A DNA stretch of 64,000 nt from Leeuwenhoekiella nanhaiensis. Lineage in GTDB: Bacteria; Bacteroidota; Bacteroidia; Flavobacteriales; Flavobacteriaceae. How positions within the stretch are numbered: the stretch's first letter is position 1; each line of letters opens with the position of its first letter. Location of the stretch: assembly GCF_002744755.1 (NCBI RefSeq), contig NZ_KZ319292.1, positions 180,514 through 244,513 on the forward strand, in the 5' to 3' direction. A program made the translations under genes and the position numbers. The notes below the pieces were generated by a model, which made no database searches, had not been told where the DNA came from, and was given only the letters and a program-made list of their open reading frames with translations. This document shows positions 1 to 8,445 of the stretch, piece after piece.

Positions 1-778
1 CCCTGAAGAGTTGGCTAAAACCGAAAGCCGCTTAAAGTTAATTTTCGATTTACAGAAGAAACACCAGGTCGATACGGTAACCGAATTAATAAGCATCAGA
101 GAGCAACTGGATGAAGAAGTACAGTCTTTAACCAATCTGGATGCCGATATTTTACGATTGGAGCGTGAGATTGCTCAGGCTAAGTTAGACCTTGAAGAGC
201 TCGCCAAAAAACTCACTGCTCAGCGCACTGAAGTAATCCCGGCGCTTACCGAGCGTTTGCGTTTGATTCTGGTTGATCTGGGTATGCCGAACGCTCGTTT
301 TGAGGTAAGTCTTACAGACAATACCTCGTTTCTCGAGAATGGTAAAGATGAGTTGCATTTTCTGTTTACGGCAAACAAAGGTATGCGCGCACAGGAATTG
401 AAGAAAGCTGCTTCGGGTGGAGAGCTTTCACGAATTATGCTGGCTATAAAATCGGTTTTGAGCGATTATGCCAATCTGCCTACTTTGATTTTTGATGAAA
501 TTGATACCGGAGTCAGTGGAGAAGTGGCTTTAAAAATGGGACGCATCATGAAAGCCATGGGATCGCGTATGCAATTGCTCAGTATCACGCATTTACCTCA
601 GATAGCTGGTCAGGGTGCTTCACATTTTAAGGTGTATAAGGAAGATAAAGATCAAAAAACCACGACGGCCATACGTGCATTATCTAAGGAGGATCGGGTA
701 GTTGAACTTGCAGAGATGTTAGGAGGGAAGGCCACATCAGAGTCTGCTTTTGAGCACGCAAGACAACTTCTTGATTAA
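1..778 (+). CDS. recN: DNA repair protein RecN, C-terminal part (5' end outside window)
   Basis: SMC-like ATPase that acts early in double-strand break repair. The reading frame is open from base 2, so the N-terminal ATPase half and the start codon lie upstream of the window. What remains is the end of the coiled coil (EEL...LEREIAQAKLDLEEL), then the C-terminal ATPase lobe: the ABC signature ASGGELSR, Walker B LIFDEIDTG and the H-loop region SITHLPQIA. The C-terminal order is intact and ends in a normal stop. fabI follows after 38 bp and has its own promoter-like box. The ATPase motifs make the family assignment secure. Confidence 0.95.
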   Translation, partial: PEELAKTESRLKLIFDLQKKHQVDTVTELISIREQLDEEVQSLTNLDADILRLEREIAQAKLDLEELAKKLTAQRTEVIPALTERLRLILVDLGMPNARFEVSLTDNTSFLENGKDELHFLFTANKGMRAQELKKAASGGELSRIMLAIKSVLSDYANLPTLIFDEIDTGVSGEVALKMGRIMKAMGSRMQLLSITHLPQIAGQGASHFKVYKEDKDQKTTTAIRALSKEDRVVELAEMLGGKATSESAFEHARQLLD

Positions 779-785
779 TAAAATG

Positions 786-793
786 TATATTTG
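786..793 (+). promoter_or_regulatory. -7 box (TAnnTTTG) upstream of fabI
   Basis: TATATTTG fits the Bacteroidota primary-sigma -7 consensus TAnnTTTG and lies 23 bp before the fabI ATG. No TTG is found at the expected -33 spacing, so the call rests on the -7 box and its position in the short recN-fabI gap. Confidence 0.45.
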
Positions 794-816
794 ACCACTT
801 AAATTAAACAACTATT

Positions 817-1641
817 ATGTCTTATAATTTACTTAAGGGAAAACGAGGGATTATTTTTGGCGCATTAGACGAGAATTCTATTGCCTGGAAAACCGCAGAG
901 CGTGTGCATGAAGAAGGTGGCACGTTTGTCCTTACCAATGCTCCCATAGCTATGCGTATGGGATCTATAAATAAATTAGCCGAGAAAACCGGTTCTAAAA
1001 TTATTCCTGCAGACGCGACTTCAATTGAAGATCTTGAGAAGCTGGTGGCCGGTGCGGTAGAAGAATTGGGTGGAAAGCTTGATTTTGTATTACACAGTAT
1101 AGGGATGTCTATCAACGTGCGTAAAGGCAAGCATTATACTGATCAGAATTACGACTGGACTCAAAAGGGAACAGATGTAAGTGCAATGTCTTTTCACAAG
1201 ACCATGCAGGTTTTGTACAAGCAGGATGCGATGAACGAGTGGGGAAGTATTGTAGCCCTTACCTATATGGCAGCGCAACGCGTATTCCCTGATTATAACG
1301 ATATGGCAGATAACAAGGCCTATTTAGAAAGTATTGCACGCAGCTTCGGCTATTTCTTTGGCCGTGACAAAAAAGTACGTGTAAACACCATTTCACAATC
1401 ACCAACACCTACCACTGCAGGTCAGGGGGTTAAAGGTTTTGATGGTTTTATAGCCTATGCCGAAAAAATGAGTCCGTTAGGTAACGCAACGGCTCAGGAT
1501 TGTGCAGACTACACGGTTTCTTTATTTTCTGATTTGACTAAAAAAGTAACCTTGCAGAATTTATTCCACGATGGCGGATTTAGCAATATGGGCGTAAGCG
1601 ATGCAGTGATGGAAGCTTTTGTAGAGAAGCAGGAAAAGTAA
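817..1641 (+). CDS. fabI: Enoyl-[acyl-carrier-protein] reductase (NADH), FabI type
   Basis: Last step of the type II fatty acid elongation cycle: reduces trans-2-enoyl-ACP. The 274-residue length is usual for FabI. The N-terminal nucleotide-binding region (GKRGIIFGALDENSIAW, about residues 8-24) is of the short-chain dehydrogenase kind. The FabI-type catalytic set Y-x6-Y-x6-K maps to Tyr150, Tyr160 and Lys167 by comparison with E. coli Tyr146/Tyr156/Lys163 (spacing from Tyr160 to Lys167 is exact; the first tyrosine is ten residues upstream as in E. coli). It appears to be transcribed alone: a -7 box upstream and a strong terminator downstream. FabI is the known target of triclosan in other bacteria. 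Confidence 0.96.
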   Translation: MSYNLLKGKRGIIFGALDENSIAWKTAERVHEEGGTFVLTNAPIAMRMGSINKLAEKTGSKIIPADATSIEDLEKLVAGAVEELGGKLDFVLHSIGMSINVRKGKHYTDQNYDWTQKGTDVSAMSFHKTMQVLYKQDAMNEWGSIVALTYMAAQRVFPDYNDMADNKAYLESIARSFGYFFGRDKKVRVNTISQSPTPTTAGQGVKGFDGFIAYAEKMSPLGNATAQDCADYTVSLFSDLTKKVTLQNLFHDGGFSNMGVSDAVMEAFVEKQEK

Positions 1642-1662
1642 TATCACATCAAAAAATTTATG

Positions 1663-1700
1663 ATGCCCGAAGCCTTTGTGTTTTCGGGCATTTTCATTTT
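1663..1700 (+). terminator. Rho-independent terminator after fabI
   Basis: Perfect 9-bp arms ATGCCCGAA (1663-1671) and TTCGGGCAT (1683-1691) with an 11-nt loop, followed by TTTcaTTTT. It lies 22 bp past the fabI stop. Confidence 0.85.
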
Positions 1701-1746
1701 AAGTTTGCGTAGGTAAGAAGTCCTGTCAATTAATTAGCTATTTATA

Positions 1747-2745
1747 ATGAGCTTGTTTTTTTCCATTGTTATTCCGGTGTACAACCGTCCTGATGAGGTG
1801 CGCGAATTGTTGCAAAGTCTCAAGGCGCAGGATTATCTTGAGCCCTTTGAGGTGGTTTTGGTAGAGGACGGTTCGGCAGATACTTCTGAAAAAGTTGTGG
1901 CTGATTTTCCTGATCTGGATATTTCCTATTTCTACAAAGAGAATTCCGGTCCCGGTGACTCGCGTAATTTTGGGATGCGGAAGGCTAAGGGTAATTACTT
2001 TATCATTTTTGACAGTGATTGTGTAATTCCGTCACATTATTTGAGTGAGGTGAGCAAAGCTTTATCTGAAGCCTACTGCGATTTTTACGGAGGTCCTGAT
2101 GCTGCGCGAAATGATTTTTCCTCCCTTCAAAAGGCAATTAACTACACTATGACATCCCTGTTGACAACAGGGGGCATTCGCGGTAAAAAGACGGCTGCCG
2201 GCAAATTTGAGCCCCGAAGTTTTAATATGGGTATCTCAAAAGAAGCCTTTCAGGCATCAGAAGGATTTGGTCGCATTCATCCCGGGGAAGATCCTGACTT
2301 ATCTATACGCCTCTGGAAACTAGGTTTCAAATCACGGCTTTTGGCTGATGCTTTTGTATACCACAAAAGACGCATCTCGTGGTCTAAATTTTATGCACAG
2401 GTTCGAAAGTTTGGTCTGGTTCGGCCCATACTAACGAGCTGGCATCCGCAAACGGCAAAAATTACGTTTTGGTTTCCCACCGTATTTGTATTTGGAGTGC
2501 TGGCAAGTTTGATTTTTGCATCATTCGGATTTATGGCCCCCTTGTATCTCGCTCTCAGTTACCTCGTTCTGCTATTAATTCACGCATCTATGGAGACCCG
2601 AAGTGTGTATATAGGATTACTTAGTGTGGTAGCAGTTTTAGTTCAGTTTACCGGTTACGGCCTGGGTTTTTTAGAGTCCTTTATTAAAGTCAGACTTCTC
2701 AAAAAGGAACCCCGGCAAAGCTTTCCTCACTTATTTTTTGACTAA
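1747..2745 (+). CDS. Family 2 glycosyltransferase with C-terminal membrane segments
   Basis: Probable membrane-attached GT-A sugar transferase for an envelope glycan; donor and acceptor cannot be told. The N-terminus has the GT2 start SIVIPVYNRPDEV, the metal-binding DxD-type motif FDSDC at Asp89-Asp91, and a GEDPDLSIRLWKLGF stretch near residues 180-195 that matches the ED motif supplying the catalytic base. Roughly residues 236-310 are hydrophobic and form two or three membrane helices, so the catalytic domain should face the cytoplasm. ybbR starts 23 bp downstream, so cotranscription with ybbR-coaE is likely. No other polysaccharide genes are nearby. Confidence 0.88.
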   Translation: MSLFFSIVIPVYNRPDEVRELLQSLKAQDYLEPFEVVLVEDGSADTSEKVVADFPDLDISYFYKENSGPGDSRNFGMRKAKGNYFIIFDSDCVIPSHYLSEVSKALSEAYCDFYGGPDAARNDFSSLQKAINYTMTSLLTTGGIRGKKTAAGKFEPRSFNMGISKEAFQASEGFGRIHPGEDPDLSIRLWKLGFKSRLLADAFVYHKRRISWSKFYAQVRKFGLVRPILTSWHPQTAKITFWFPTVFVFGVLASLIFASFGFMAPLYLALSYLVLLLIHASMETRSVYIGLLSVVAVLVQFTGYGLGFLESFIKVRLLKKEPRQSFPHLFFD

Positions 2746-2768
2746 GTTTACAGCTTCAGAACGCTGCT

Positions 2769-3710
2769 ATGTCAAACCGAAACGCTAAAAACAGAAAGGC
2801 AAACCTCCGGGTTTTTATAACCATTCTACTGGTTACCGCTACAATTTCGGTGATGATAAAACTCAACCGAAACTTTACCTTTTCGGTGACTGTTCCGCTT
2901 ACGTTTCAAAATCTTTCAGACGATCTGATTTTAAAGTCCAGTTCTGCCCAAAGCGTAAAAGTAACGGGAAAGGCTAGCGGCTACGACTATTTTAAATACC
3001 GCTTTTTTTCTCAGGACTTTCCTATTGATCTTTCGGCCTTATCCCGTAAAAAGGATCGGTACTATTATGTCTTTAATATTGAAAATGACGCCTTAAAGGG
3101 GAGTTTGAGCGGAAGTGCTATCACATCTTTTAAACCGGACACTGTTTTTTTTAATCTGGATCGAAATTTTGAAAAGCGCGTGCCTGTGGTGGTAGAGGAA
3201 GATCTAGGTTTTGCTGCGGGTTACGGTAGTCTTCAGGGTTTGGTTCTGGAACCGGACAGTGTCAGGGTAAGGGGCCCACGGTCTGAACTGGATTCTATTT
3301 CGCGTGTAATTTCCAGAATTCAATTGGATGATGTACGCTCAGATCAGACGGGTAATCTGGCTGTTGGTCTTTCTAAAGATATTCCTTTAGTTGAGATTAC
3401 TCCAAACACAGTTGCTTACAGCTTGGATGTTGATAAATTTACCGAAGGAACCGTAACAGTACCGCTCCAGCTACTCAATGTGCCGGCTGGCGTTTCAGCA
3501 AAGGTTTTCCCTAAACGAATCAATATCATTTTTAATGTAAACCTGTCGAATTACGAGCAGGTAAAATCATCAGACTTTAGAGTGGTGGTTGACTTTAAAG
3601 AAACAGACAGTTTATCTACATCTCTGACGCCACAGGTAGCTGAAGCCCCAGACTTCGTACGGGACATACGGCTAAGTGAGAGTACTGTACAATACTTGCT
3701 CATCAAATGA
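2769..3710 (+). CDS. YbbR-like domain protein
   Basis: Single-pass membrane-anchored protein with YbbR-like repeats. A short basic N-terminus is followed by one transmembrane helix (about residues 14-29, VFITILLVTATISVMI); the rest is extracytoplasmic beta-rich sequence with recurring VRGPRSELDSI / VKVTGKASGYD patterns typical of YbbR repeats. In Firmicutes YbbR (CdaR) regulates the cyclic-di-AMP synthase CdaA; no cdaA is visible here. The ybbR-coaE pairing seen here appears in other Bacteroidota. The stop overlaps the coaE start by 4 bp (ATGA), a sign of translational coupling. Confidence 0.82.
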   Translation: MSNRNAKNRKANLRVFITILLVTATISVMIKLNRNFTFSVTVPLTFQNLSDDLILKSSSAQSVKVTGKASGYDYFKYRFFSQDFPIDLSALSRKKDRYYYVFNIENDALKGSLSGSAITSFKPDTVFFNLDRNFEKRVPVVVEEDLGFAAGYGSLQGLVLEPDSVRVRGPRSELDSISRVISRIQLDDVRSDQTGNLAVGLSKDIPLVEITPNTVAYSLDVDKFTEGTVTVPLQLLNVPAGVSAKVFPKRINIIFNVNLSNYEQVKSSDFRVVVDFKETDSLSTSLTPQVAEAPDFVRDIRLSESTVQYLLIK

Positions 3711-4300
3711 AAATCGTAGGTATTACAGGAGGAATAGGCAGCGGTAAAACCACCCTTGCACGCTACTTTAATGATGCGTTTGGGGTTCCGGTATATTATG
3801 CAGATGCCGAAGCCAAAGCTTTGATGCATTCACCTAAGCTGGTTAAACAGATCATTGCTTTACTTGGAGAACAGTCTTATAAAGACGGAAGGCTTGATCG
3901 TGCTTTTGTAGCCTCACGGGTTTTTAAAGATCAAAAGCTGCTTGATAAACTAAATGCTATTGTGCACCCGGCGGTGAAGCAGCATTTTAAATCCTGGGTT
4001 AAAAAACAAAGTGCACCTTATATTCTAAAAGAAGCTGCTATTCTTTTTGAAAATGGAAACGCTGCAGATTGTGATGCGGTAATTTTAGTTACAGCTCCCG
4101 AAGCCCTGCGGATTGAACGTGTAATTGACCGGGATGGCACTCCTGTTGAAGACATTAAAGACCGTATAAATAAGCAGTGGAGTGATGCCCAAAAAATTCC
4201 TCTGGCTGATTTCGTGATTGAGAACATTCAACTTTCCGAGAGCAAGAAACAAGCCGAAAAAATTCATTCTAAACTACTGGGAGACCGCATAAATACATAG
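3707..4300 (+). CDS. coaE: Dephospho-CoA kinase
   Basis: Final step of coenzyme A synthesis: phosphorylates the 3'-OH of dephospho-CoA with ATP. The P-loop GGIGSGKTT is at residues 7-15, followed by the CoaE signature YYADAEAKALM and the conserved IVHPAVKQHF. The 197-residue length is usual. It overlaps ybbR by 4 bp and ends 66 bp before the histidine kinase gene, which has its own promoter-like box. Confidence 0.95.
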   Translation: MKIVGITGGIGSGKTTLARYFNDAFGVPVYYADAEAKALMHSPKLVKQIIALLGEQSYKDGRLDRAFVASRVFKDQKLLDKLNAIVHPAVKQHFKSWVKKQSAPYILKEAAILFENGNAADCDAVILVTAPEALRIERVIDRDGTPVEDIKDRINKQWSDAQKIPLADFVIENIQLSESKKQAEKIHSKLLGDRINT

Positions 4301-4310
4301 GTTGTTCTTG

Positions 4311-4348
4311 TTAACATTTGGTTAAACCACCAAAGCCTTAAATGTTAA
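4311..4348. repeat. Inverted repeat in the coaE-histidine kinase gap
   Basis: TTAACATTT (4311-4319) is perfectly mirrored by AAATGTTAA (4340-4348) with 20 bp between. The spacer holds a second palindrome, TGGTTAAACCA (4319-4329). The element lies just upstream of the -7 box of the kinase gene, where an operator would be expected. The binding protein is unknown. Confidence 0.5.
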
Positions 4349-4353
4349 AATTA

Positions 4354-4361
4354 TACATTTG
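4354..4361 (+). promoter_or_regulatory. -7 box directly before the histidine kinase ATG
   Basis: TACATTTG fits TAnnTTTG and ends 5 bp before the ATG at 4367. Transcription would begin at or next to the start codon, giving a leaderless or nearly leaderless mRNA if this box is used. Confidence 0.5.
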
Positions 4362-4366
4362 GGCCT

Positions 4367-5938
4367 ATGAATAGAAATCTCTTCGTCCTGCTGGTTGTGC
4401 TTATGAGCCTGTCGCTCATAGGTATCATTTTTGTGCAGGGTTATTGGATTTCTAACAGTATTGAAGCTAAGCGTGGTCAGTTTGCATTTAATGCCAGACA
4501 GGTACTTAAAGACGTAGCCCGTGAGATTCAGATTAAAGAGGTTAACACCTGGTACAATCCGGTTTTGCGTATACGAGACAGTCTGGGAATTCCCGATGAT
4601 GTAAGCTTATATGATTTGGTATACAAGACTGATGACAGCCTTACTAATGAGTCTCAAATTTTCAGAAACAGTATTGTTGAGCAGAATTATAAACTGAGTG
4701 CACCTGTTCTGGATTATGAAGTAGATAGTATTCGTTTTAAGCGGTATTTACAGCGACAGTACACGCAGATCATTGATAAAAACGATATTGATAATGCTGA
4801 GGTTGATCGCACCAACATTCTCAACAGAATGTCAGATTTAAGTGAGATCGAGCGTTTCAATATTGAGCAGGCGGTGATGTATATTACACGGAAGATTCCT
4901 ATTCATAAGCGGGTTTCTGATGAAGAAATTACACGCCTCCTGACCATGGAACTAGCAGAGCGGGATATGGACACCCGGTTTGAGTATGCGGTATACAGCA
5001 ATAACCTGGTTACCAATGTACGGTCAGAAGATTTTGACATGGAATCTCCGGAGCAAAATTTTAGCGTTCCGCTTTTTACAGACAGTGAGGGAAACAGTGA
5101 TTATCAGCTGGTAGCTAATTTTCCGGGAGAAAAGAAATATGTTGTATCCTCGGTTATAGGAATGGGAGGTTTAAGTATTCTCTTTACGTTAATTATAGTA
5201 ATTGCCTACAGCAGTGCCTTACAACAATTGGTAAAACAGCGTCAGATTTCTCAGATCAAGACTGATTTTATAAACAACATGACGCACGAGTTTAAAACTC
5301 CGATAGCTACAATAAACCTTGCGCTTGATTCGATCAAAAATCCAAAAGTGTCTGGTAACCCGGAGATGCTTGCGCGTTATATGGGTATGATACGCGAAGA
5401 AAACAAACGTATGCACGCTCAGGTAGAAAATGTATTACGCATTTCTAAGCTGGAGAAGAATGAACTTGATATCAAAAAAGAACGTGTTAAACTGCACGAT
5501 CTTATTGAAGATGCGGTGACTCATATAGAGTTGCTGGTAGAAGATCGAGAGGGCTATGTGAAACAGCACCTGGGTGCAGTTAAATCGTCAGTATTGGCAA
5601 ATGAATCTCACTTTACTAATGTGCTAGTTAATATTCTTGACAATGCTGTAAAATACTCGTCTGAACCACCTAAAATTGATATTTACACAGAGAACCTAAA
5701 GAATTTTATTCTCGTGAAAATAAAAGATCAGGGTAATGGAATGACCAAACAGGTTCAGAAAAAAATATTTGACAAATTTTATCGCGAACATACCGGCGAT
5801 ATTCATAACGTAAAAGGTCATGGTCTGGGACTTTCTTATGCTAAACGTATTGTAGAGGATCACGCAGGTGAAATCTGGGTACAAAGCGAGAAAGGAAAGG
5901 GCAGTACCTTTATAATTAAATTACCACTAATATCTTAA
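4367..5938 (+). CDS. Two-component sensor histidine kinase
   Basis: Inner-membrane sensor of 523 residues. TM1 is at about residues 5-27, a long periplasmic sensor region runs to about residue 262, TM2 is at about 263-285. The HisKA region follows with the phospho-acceptor His307 in MTHEFKTPIA, then the HATPase_c boxes: N-box NILDNAVKYS, G1 KDQGNGM and G2 VKGHGLGLSYAKRI. No clear HAMP domain separates TM2 from HisKA. The OmpR-type regulator begins 4 bp downstream, so the two genes form one operon. The pair resembles RprX/RprY of Bacteroides in layout, but the ligand is unknown. Confidence 0.93.
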   Translation: MNRNLFVLLVVLMSLSLIGIIFVQGYWISNSIEAKRGQFAFNARQVLKDVAREIQIKEVNTWYNPVLRIRDSLGIPDDVSLYDLVYKTDDSLTNESQIFRNSIVEQNYKLSAPVLDYEVDSIRFKRYLQRQYTQIIDKNDIDNAEVDRTNILNRMSDLSEIERFNIEQAVMYITRKIPIHKRVSDEEITRLLTMELAERDMDTRFEYAVYSNNLVTNVRSEDFDMESPEQNFSVPLFTDSEGNSDYQLVANFPGEKKYVVSSVIGMGGLSILFTLIIVIAYSSALQQLVKQRQISQIKTDFINNMTHEFKTPIATINLALDSIKNPKVSGNPEMLARYMGMIREENKRMHAQVENVLRISKLEKNELDIKKERVKLHDLIEDAVTHIELLVEDREGYVKQHLGAVKSSVLANESHFTNVLVNILDNAVKYSSEPPKIDIYTENLKNFILVKIKDQGNGMTKQVQKKIFDKFYREHTGDIHNVKGHGLGLSYAKRIVEDHAGEIWVQSEKGKGSTFIIKLPLIS

Positions 5939-5942
5939 ACAC

Positions 5943-6662
5943 ATGGAAACAGAAAACAAAAAAATCTTACTCGTAGAAGATGATCCAAATTTTGGAACGG
6001 TCCTGAAAGACTATCTTTCTATGAATGATTATGACGTTACGCACGCCAAAAATGGAATGGAAGGCTTTGAGAAATTTAAGAAAGACGATTTCGATCTTTG
6101 TATTCTTGATGTAATGATGCCTTATAAGGATGGATTTACGTTGGCTAAAGAAATACGCGAAAAGAACGAAGATGTGCCAATCATTTTCTTGACTGCGAAA
6201 GCGATGAAAGAAGATGTACTTAAGGGATACAAAGTAGGTGCAGATGATTATTTAAATAAGCCTTTTGACAGCGAAGTGTTATTGATGAAAATCAAGGCGA
6301 TTATGATGCGTAAGGCGACAGATTCAGTTGCTGATAGCAAACAGTTTGAGTTTCAGATCGGTAATTTTTTCCTCAACTCAAAACTGCGTTTCCTTACGTA
6401 TAAGGACGAGGAGCCTAATAAACTTTCTCCTAAGGAAAACGAATTATTGCGTCTTTTGGCCCTGCACGAGAACGATTTGATGCCTCGTGAGTTGGCTCTT
6501 ACAAAAATATGGCGTGATGACAACTACTTCACTTCCAGAAGTATGGATGTTTATATTGCCAAATTGCGTAAGTACTTAAAGCGTGATGATTCAGTAGAAA
6601 TACTCAACATTCACGGAGAAGGTTTCCGCCTTGTGGTGAAAAATGAAGAAGAAAAGAAATAA
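5943..6662 (+). CDS. OmpR/PhoB-family response regulator
   Basis: Partner of the kinase encoded 4 bp upstream. The receiver domain (residues 1-120) has the acidic pair in LLVEDDPNF, phospho-acceptor Asp56 in CILDVMMP, a switch Thr in FLTAKAMKED, and the conserved Lys in DDYLNKPFD. The C-terminal winged helix (about 135-235) carries LSPKENELLRLL and the SRSMDVYIAKLRKYLK recognition region with a GEGFRLV hairpin. The length of 239 is normal. RprY-like by architecture; the regulon is not known. Confidence 0.95.
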   Translation: METENKKILLVEDDPNFGTVLKDYLSMNDYDVTHAKNGMEGFEKFKKDDFDLCILDVMMPYKDGFTLAKEIREKNEDVPIIFLTAKAMKEDVLKGYKVGADDYLNKPFDSEVLLMKIKAIMMRKATDSVADSKQFEFQIGNFFLNSKLRFLTYKDEEPNKLSPKENELLRLLALHENDLMPRELALTKIWRDDNYFTSRSMDVYIAKLRKYLKRDDSVEILNIHGEGFRLVVKNEEEKK

Positions 6663-6675
6663 TAGTGGTAAAAGA

Positions 6676-6704
6676 AAAAGTGTCTCTGCTACAGAGACAC
6701 TTTT
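6676..6704. terminator. Bidirectional terminator shared by response regulator and miaA
   Basis: Perfect 13-bp arms AAAAGTGTCTCTG (6676-6688) and CAGAGACACTTTT (6692-6704), with A- and T-rich flanks on both sides. The 3-nt loop is exactly the miaA stop codon, so the last miaA codons form one arm. Confidence 0.85.
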
Positions 6705-7597
6705 CTTTTTATTGCTTGAATAATTTCTTCTATAGGCGTATTATGCTCAAACCACAGTATGGAATCATCCCTGCGATACCAGGTTAACTGGCGCTTAGCA
6801 AATCGTCTGGTATTTTTTTTGATTTCGGAAATAGCCTGTTCTAAATCATATTCCCCTTCAAAGTGTGCAAATAATTCGCGGTAACCTACGGTCTGTAAAG
6901 CATTGAGATGCCTTTGCGGATATAAGGATTGGGCTTCTTCAATAAGGCCATTTTCAACCATAAGATTAACCCTTTTATTTATGCGGTCGTAAATAAGTTT
7001 ACGATCTGCAGTCAAACCGATTTTCAAGGATTGGAAATTTCGTTTTACGCGTTTTTGCGCCGTAAATGAAGAATACGGCTTTCCGGTACCCCTGCATATT
7101 TCGAGCGCTCGTATAAGCCGCTGCGGATTGTTAATATCCATGCTCTGATAGTGATCAGGGTCGCATATTTTAAGTTCTTCCTGTAAGCTTTGAATACCTT
7201 CCTGCTCCAGTTTTTCTTTTAAACTCGCTCTGATTTCATCGGCTACATCAGGAAAATCATCCAGCCCCGATATTACGGCATCTACGTAAAGTCCTGAGCC
7301 ACCAACCATCACAGCAATAGATTTTGTTTTGAAAAGATGATCCAGTTTTGATAAGGCTTCCGCTTCAAAAAGGCCCACATTGTACGTATCAGTGATTGAA
7401 ATATGCTGAATAAAATGGTGAGGAGCAGCTTTAAGTTCATCAGAAGTAGGCACTGCTGTACCAATATTCATTTCTTTAAAAAACTGTCGGGAATCTGCCG
7501 AAATAATTTCGGTATTAAAATGATTAGCCAGTTTAATACCTAAAGCCGTTTTACCAATGGCAGTGGGACCAACTACTGCGAGCAAGGTTTTATTCAT
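6689..7597 (-). CDS. miaA: tRNA dimethylallyltransferase
   Basis: Adds a dimethylallyl group to N6 of A37 in tRNAs that read UNN codons. The P-loop GPTAIGKT starts at residue 10, followed by SADSRQFFKEMNIGTA, the substrate/metal region VGGSGLYVDAV and a C-terminal RFAKRQLTWYRR. The ATG at 7597 is chosen because it places the P-loop at the normal distance from the start and gives a typical 302 residues; an upstream in-frame extension would run far into the channel gene. It overlaps the end of the channel gene by 8 bp (ATGAATAA). The last codons lie within the terminator stem. Confidence 0.96.
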   Translation of the reverse strand: MNKTLLAVVGPTAIGKTALGIKLANHFNTEIISADSRQFFKEMNIGTAVPTSDELKAAPHHFIQHISITDTYNVGLFEAEALSKLDHLFKTKSIAVMVGGSGLYVDAVISGLDDFPDVADEIRASLKEKLEQEGIQSLQEELKICDPDHYQSMDINNPQRLIRALEICRGTGKPYSSFTAQKRVKRNFQSLKIGLTADRKLIYDRINKRVNLMVENGLIEEAQSLYPQRHLNALQTVGYRELFAHFEGEYDLEQAISEIKKNTRRFAKRQLTWYRRDDSILWFEHNTPIEEIIQAIKRKVSL

Positions 7598-8435
7598 AAT
7601 GCAGGCTGTTTCCGCAGTTGTGGCAATATTTGGCGTGGTCCTGATGTTTCTTAGCTCCGCAATTATGACACACCTGAGTATTGAGGTGTAGCTTGTTGGG
7701 TTCGGGTTCTGCATTACCACCTTTAGCCATTTCTGCGCTTACTATACCTGTAGGTACCGCAATGATGCCATAACCCATAATCATGATCACAGTTGCTATA
7801 AATTGGCCCAAAGCCGTAACCGGGGCAATGTCTCCAAAGCCCACGGTAGTAAGTGTTACGATACACCAATATACGCTCACCGGGATACTTTTGAAGCCGT
7901 GTTCAGGTCCTTCTACGATATACATCAGTGTACCCGCGATTACTGAAAGAATCATTACGGCAAAAAGAAATACCAAAATTTTAGGTCTGCTGTCTTTAAG
8001 AGCTTTGGCGAGTTTATTTCCTTCCCCAATATAGCGGGTGACTTTTAAAATTCTAAAAACCCGTAGCAAGCGCAATGCCCTAATGGTCAGTAAGGCATTA
8101 GTGCCTACAATAAAGAACGATAAATAAAGCGGAATAGTAGAGATAAAATCAATAAGACCGTAAAAGCTAAAAATGTATGCCGAAGGTTTTTTTATCGAAA
8201 TAACCCGTAAAATATATTCGATGGTGAAGAAAATGGTAATGATCCATTCTCCAATGTAAAAGTATTTTCCATACTCAATCTGGAGATTGGAAACACTTTC
8301 AAGCATTACGAGTACAACACTTAGAAAAATGAGAATTAGGAGGACTACGTCAAAAGTTTTTCCCGCAGGTGTGTCTGCTTCATAAATAACCTCGTGAAGT
8401 TTAGTTCGCCATGTATGTTTTGCAGATTCTACCAC
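7590..8435 (-). CDS. Voltage-gated-type potassium channel with C-terminal zinc ribbon
   Basis: Six-TM ion channel of 281 residues. The S4 helix has regularly spaced arginines (RALRLLRVFRILKVTRYIG) and the pore carries the K+ filter TVGFGD in VTLTTVGFGDIAPVT. After S6 the short cytoplasmic tail has two CxxC pairs (CHNCG and CHNCG, 13 residues apart), a probable zinc ribbon, which is unusual for this family. Translation seems to start at GTG 8435; no in-frame ATG lies near the first helix and an upstream stop limits the frame. It sits 10 bp after the DnaQ/GIY-YIG gene and overlaps miaA, so these genes probably share a transcript. Confidence 0.88.
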   Translation of the reverse strand: MVESAKHTWRTKLHEVIYEADTPAGKTFDVVLLILIFLSVVLVMLESVSNLQIEYGKYFYIGEWIITIFFTIEYILRVISIKKPSAYIFSFYGLIDFISTIPLYLSFFIVGTNALLTIRALRLLRVFRILKVTRYIGEGNKLAKALKDSRPKILVFLFAVMILSVIAGTLMYIVEGPEHGFKSIPVSVYWCIVTLTTVGFGDIAPVTALGQFIATVIMIMGYGIIAVPTGIVSAEMAKGGNAEPEPNKLHLNTQVCHNCGAKKHQDHAKYCHNCGNSLHYE

Positions 8436-8445
8436 CGGGTTTAGA

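Noticed and set aside
5943..6662. Naming the two-component pair rprX/rprY
   Set aside because: The domain layout fits, but it also fits many other kinase/OmpR pairs; without alignment the name is not secure.
7598..7720. Upstream in-frame extension of miaA
   Set aside because: Overlaps the K+ channel coding region by 131 bp and has no family similarity; ATG 7597 puts the P-loop at the expected place.
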